From Balanoglossus misakiensis (taxonomy: Eukaryota; Hemichordata), in assembly GCA_040954595.2 (NCBI GenBank), contig CM082594.2, forward strand, positions 2,604,001-2,668,000: a stretch of 64,000 nucleotides of DNA, given 5' to 3'. Made by a program: the position numbers and the translations under genes. Under the pieces are notes generated by a model, which saw nothing but the letters and a program-made list of their open reading frames with translations, made no database searches and was not told where the DNA came from. Shown here in pieces: positions 63,354 through 64,000 of the stretch; position 1 is the first letter of the stretch, and the number at the start of each line of letters is the position of its first letter.

Positions 63354-64000
63354 GGCTGCATTCACAAACACCTCTGGAGGGGGGGGGGGGGGCGGGAGAA
63401 TTCAATTTTTTTTACCGCTAATTTTCACATGCCCCCCTTCCGAACTGCCAATATTTTCAAATCCCCCCCTTCCGAACTGCCAAAATTTTGAAATCCCCCC
63501 CCCCATTTTCTTTCACAGAGCAAAACACATCACCTATCTATCTTGTAAAAAGAAAAACAGCGCTCCCATGAAAAGAATTTGAAACTGATGTTTCCCCTCA
63601 TCAGTGGGTATTAAAACTGAACATTGTTTTTATTTTTTAAGTACATATATTTGTATTCTGTGTTGGGAGACATTGTAAACTGAGAATTGAAGGGGGTGGG
63701 TTTGGGAGGGGGTGTCCCCCTCCCACGTAAGAAAATTTTCTAAAATACAGAGCTCAAAGCTGCATTTTAATGAACCCGGCAAAAGCAAATTAACTCAACT
63801 ACCGGTATGTTGGGGAGGACAAATTTAACCGTCGCCGCTCAAAGTTATCATGGGGTGGGGCAAGTCCCCTGACCTGGGACACTAGATAAACTAGTCAATG
63901 ATTGAAAGGTGTTGATGAATGGAGGGGGTGGGTGTGGGAGGGGGTGTCCCCCTCCCACATTAGAAAATTTTGTAAAATAAAGGGCGCGAAACTGCATTTT
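63354..64000. mobile_element. Harbinger-like element A, left part (runs off window)
   Basis: The intact left terminus GGCTGCATTCACAAACACCT + CTGGA is followed by poly-G and preceded by TTA. From 63409 it is nearly identical to 26715-27330. The right terminus lies beyond the window. Confidence 0.8.

Overview
This is eukaryotic, metazoan DNA. It has spliced genes with GT-AG introns, modular phase-1 EGF and CUB exons, many non-LTR retrotransposon remnants, MITEs and microsatellites, and vertebrate-type TTAGGG repeats. A signal peptide-EGF-CUB-EGF(n) gene resembling sea-urchin fibropellin suggests a marine invertebrate deuterostome (echinoderm, hemichordate or cephalochordate). That assignment is an inference, and I cannot name the species. 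No tRNA, rRNA or CRISPR array was recognised.

Layout. (1) 1-8777, minus strand: a secreted or surface mucin-like gene. It has a 70-nt signal-peptide exon (8708-8777), a single 4020-nt exon (1017-5036) made mostly of about 73 copies of a 42-bp/14-aa Ser/Thr/Pro repeat, then EGF exons at 770-874 and 268-381 and an EGF-like exon that runs off the left edge. (2) 8778-23966: an intergenic interval dominated by a recent tandem duplication (10117-14775 and 14776-22808). The two copies differ by a 1.9-kb loss in copy 1 and a 1.49-kb insertion in copy 2. (3) 23967-41035 or beyond, plus strand: the fibropellin-like gene, with a 70-nt signal exon, EGF, CUB and seven further EGF exons; every junction is phase 1. 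Its introns are packed with transposon debris: a CR1-like LINE, a hAT transposase 3' end, LINE fragments, and poly-G/C-bearing inverted-repeat elements. (4) 41036-45900: a BEL/Pao retrotransposon remnant split by a Harbinger-like element that itself contains a smaller element, a candidate cytoplasmic-tail exon, and an AT-rich tandem array. (5) 46600-48820, minus strand: a new-looking gene of at least three exons with no family I recognise. (6) 50936-58219, plus strand: a complete four-exon gene for a 351-aa (or 339-aa) type II membrane protein with a JMJD6-like JmjC/cupin domain and an intact Fe/2-oxoglutarate site. (7) 58220-64000: 3' flank with small TTAA- and TA-flanked MITEs and the left end of another Harbinger-like element.

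The two extracellular genes are head to head and start with signal exons of identical length and phase, so they may be products of the same exon-shuffling toolkit. The clearest non-genic novelties are transposon tandem arrays that carry a perfect nuclear-receptor DR1 site in almost every unit, and a cluster of nested palindromes inside an inverted-repeat element. All gene models come from reading splice signals and frame by eye; none has transcript support here.
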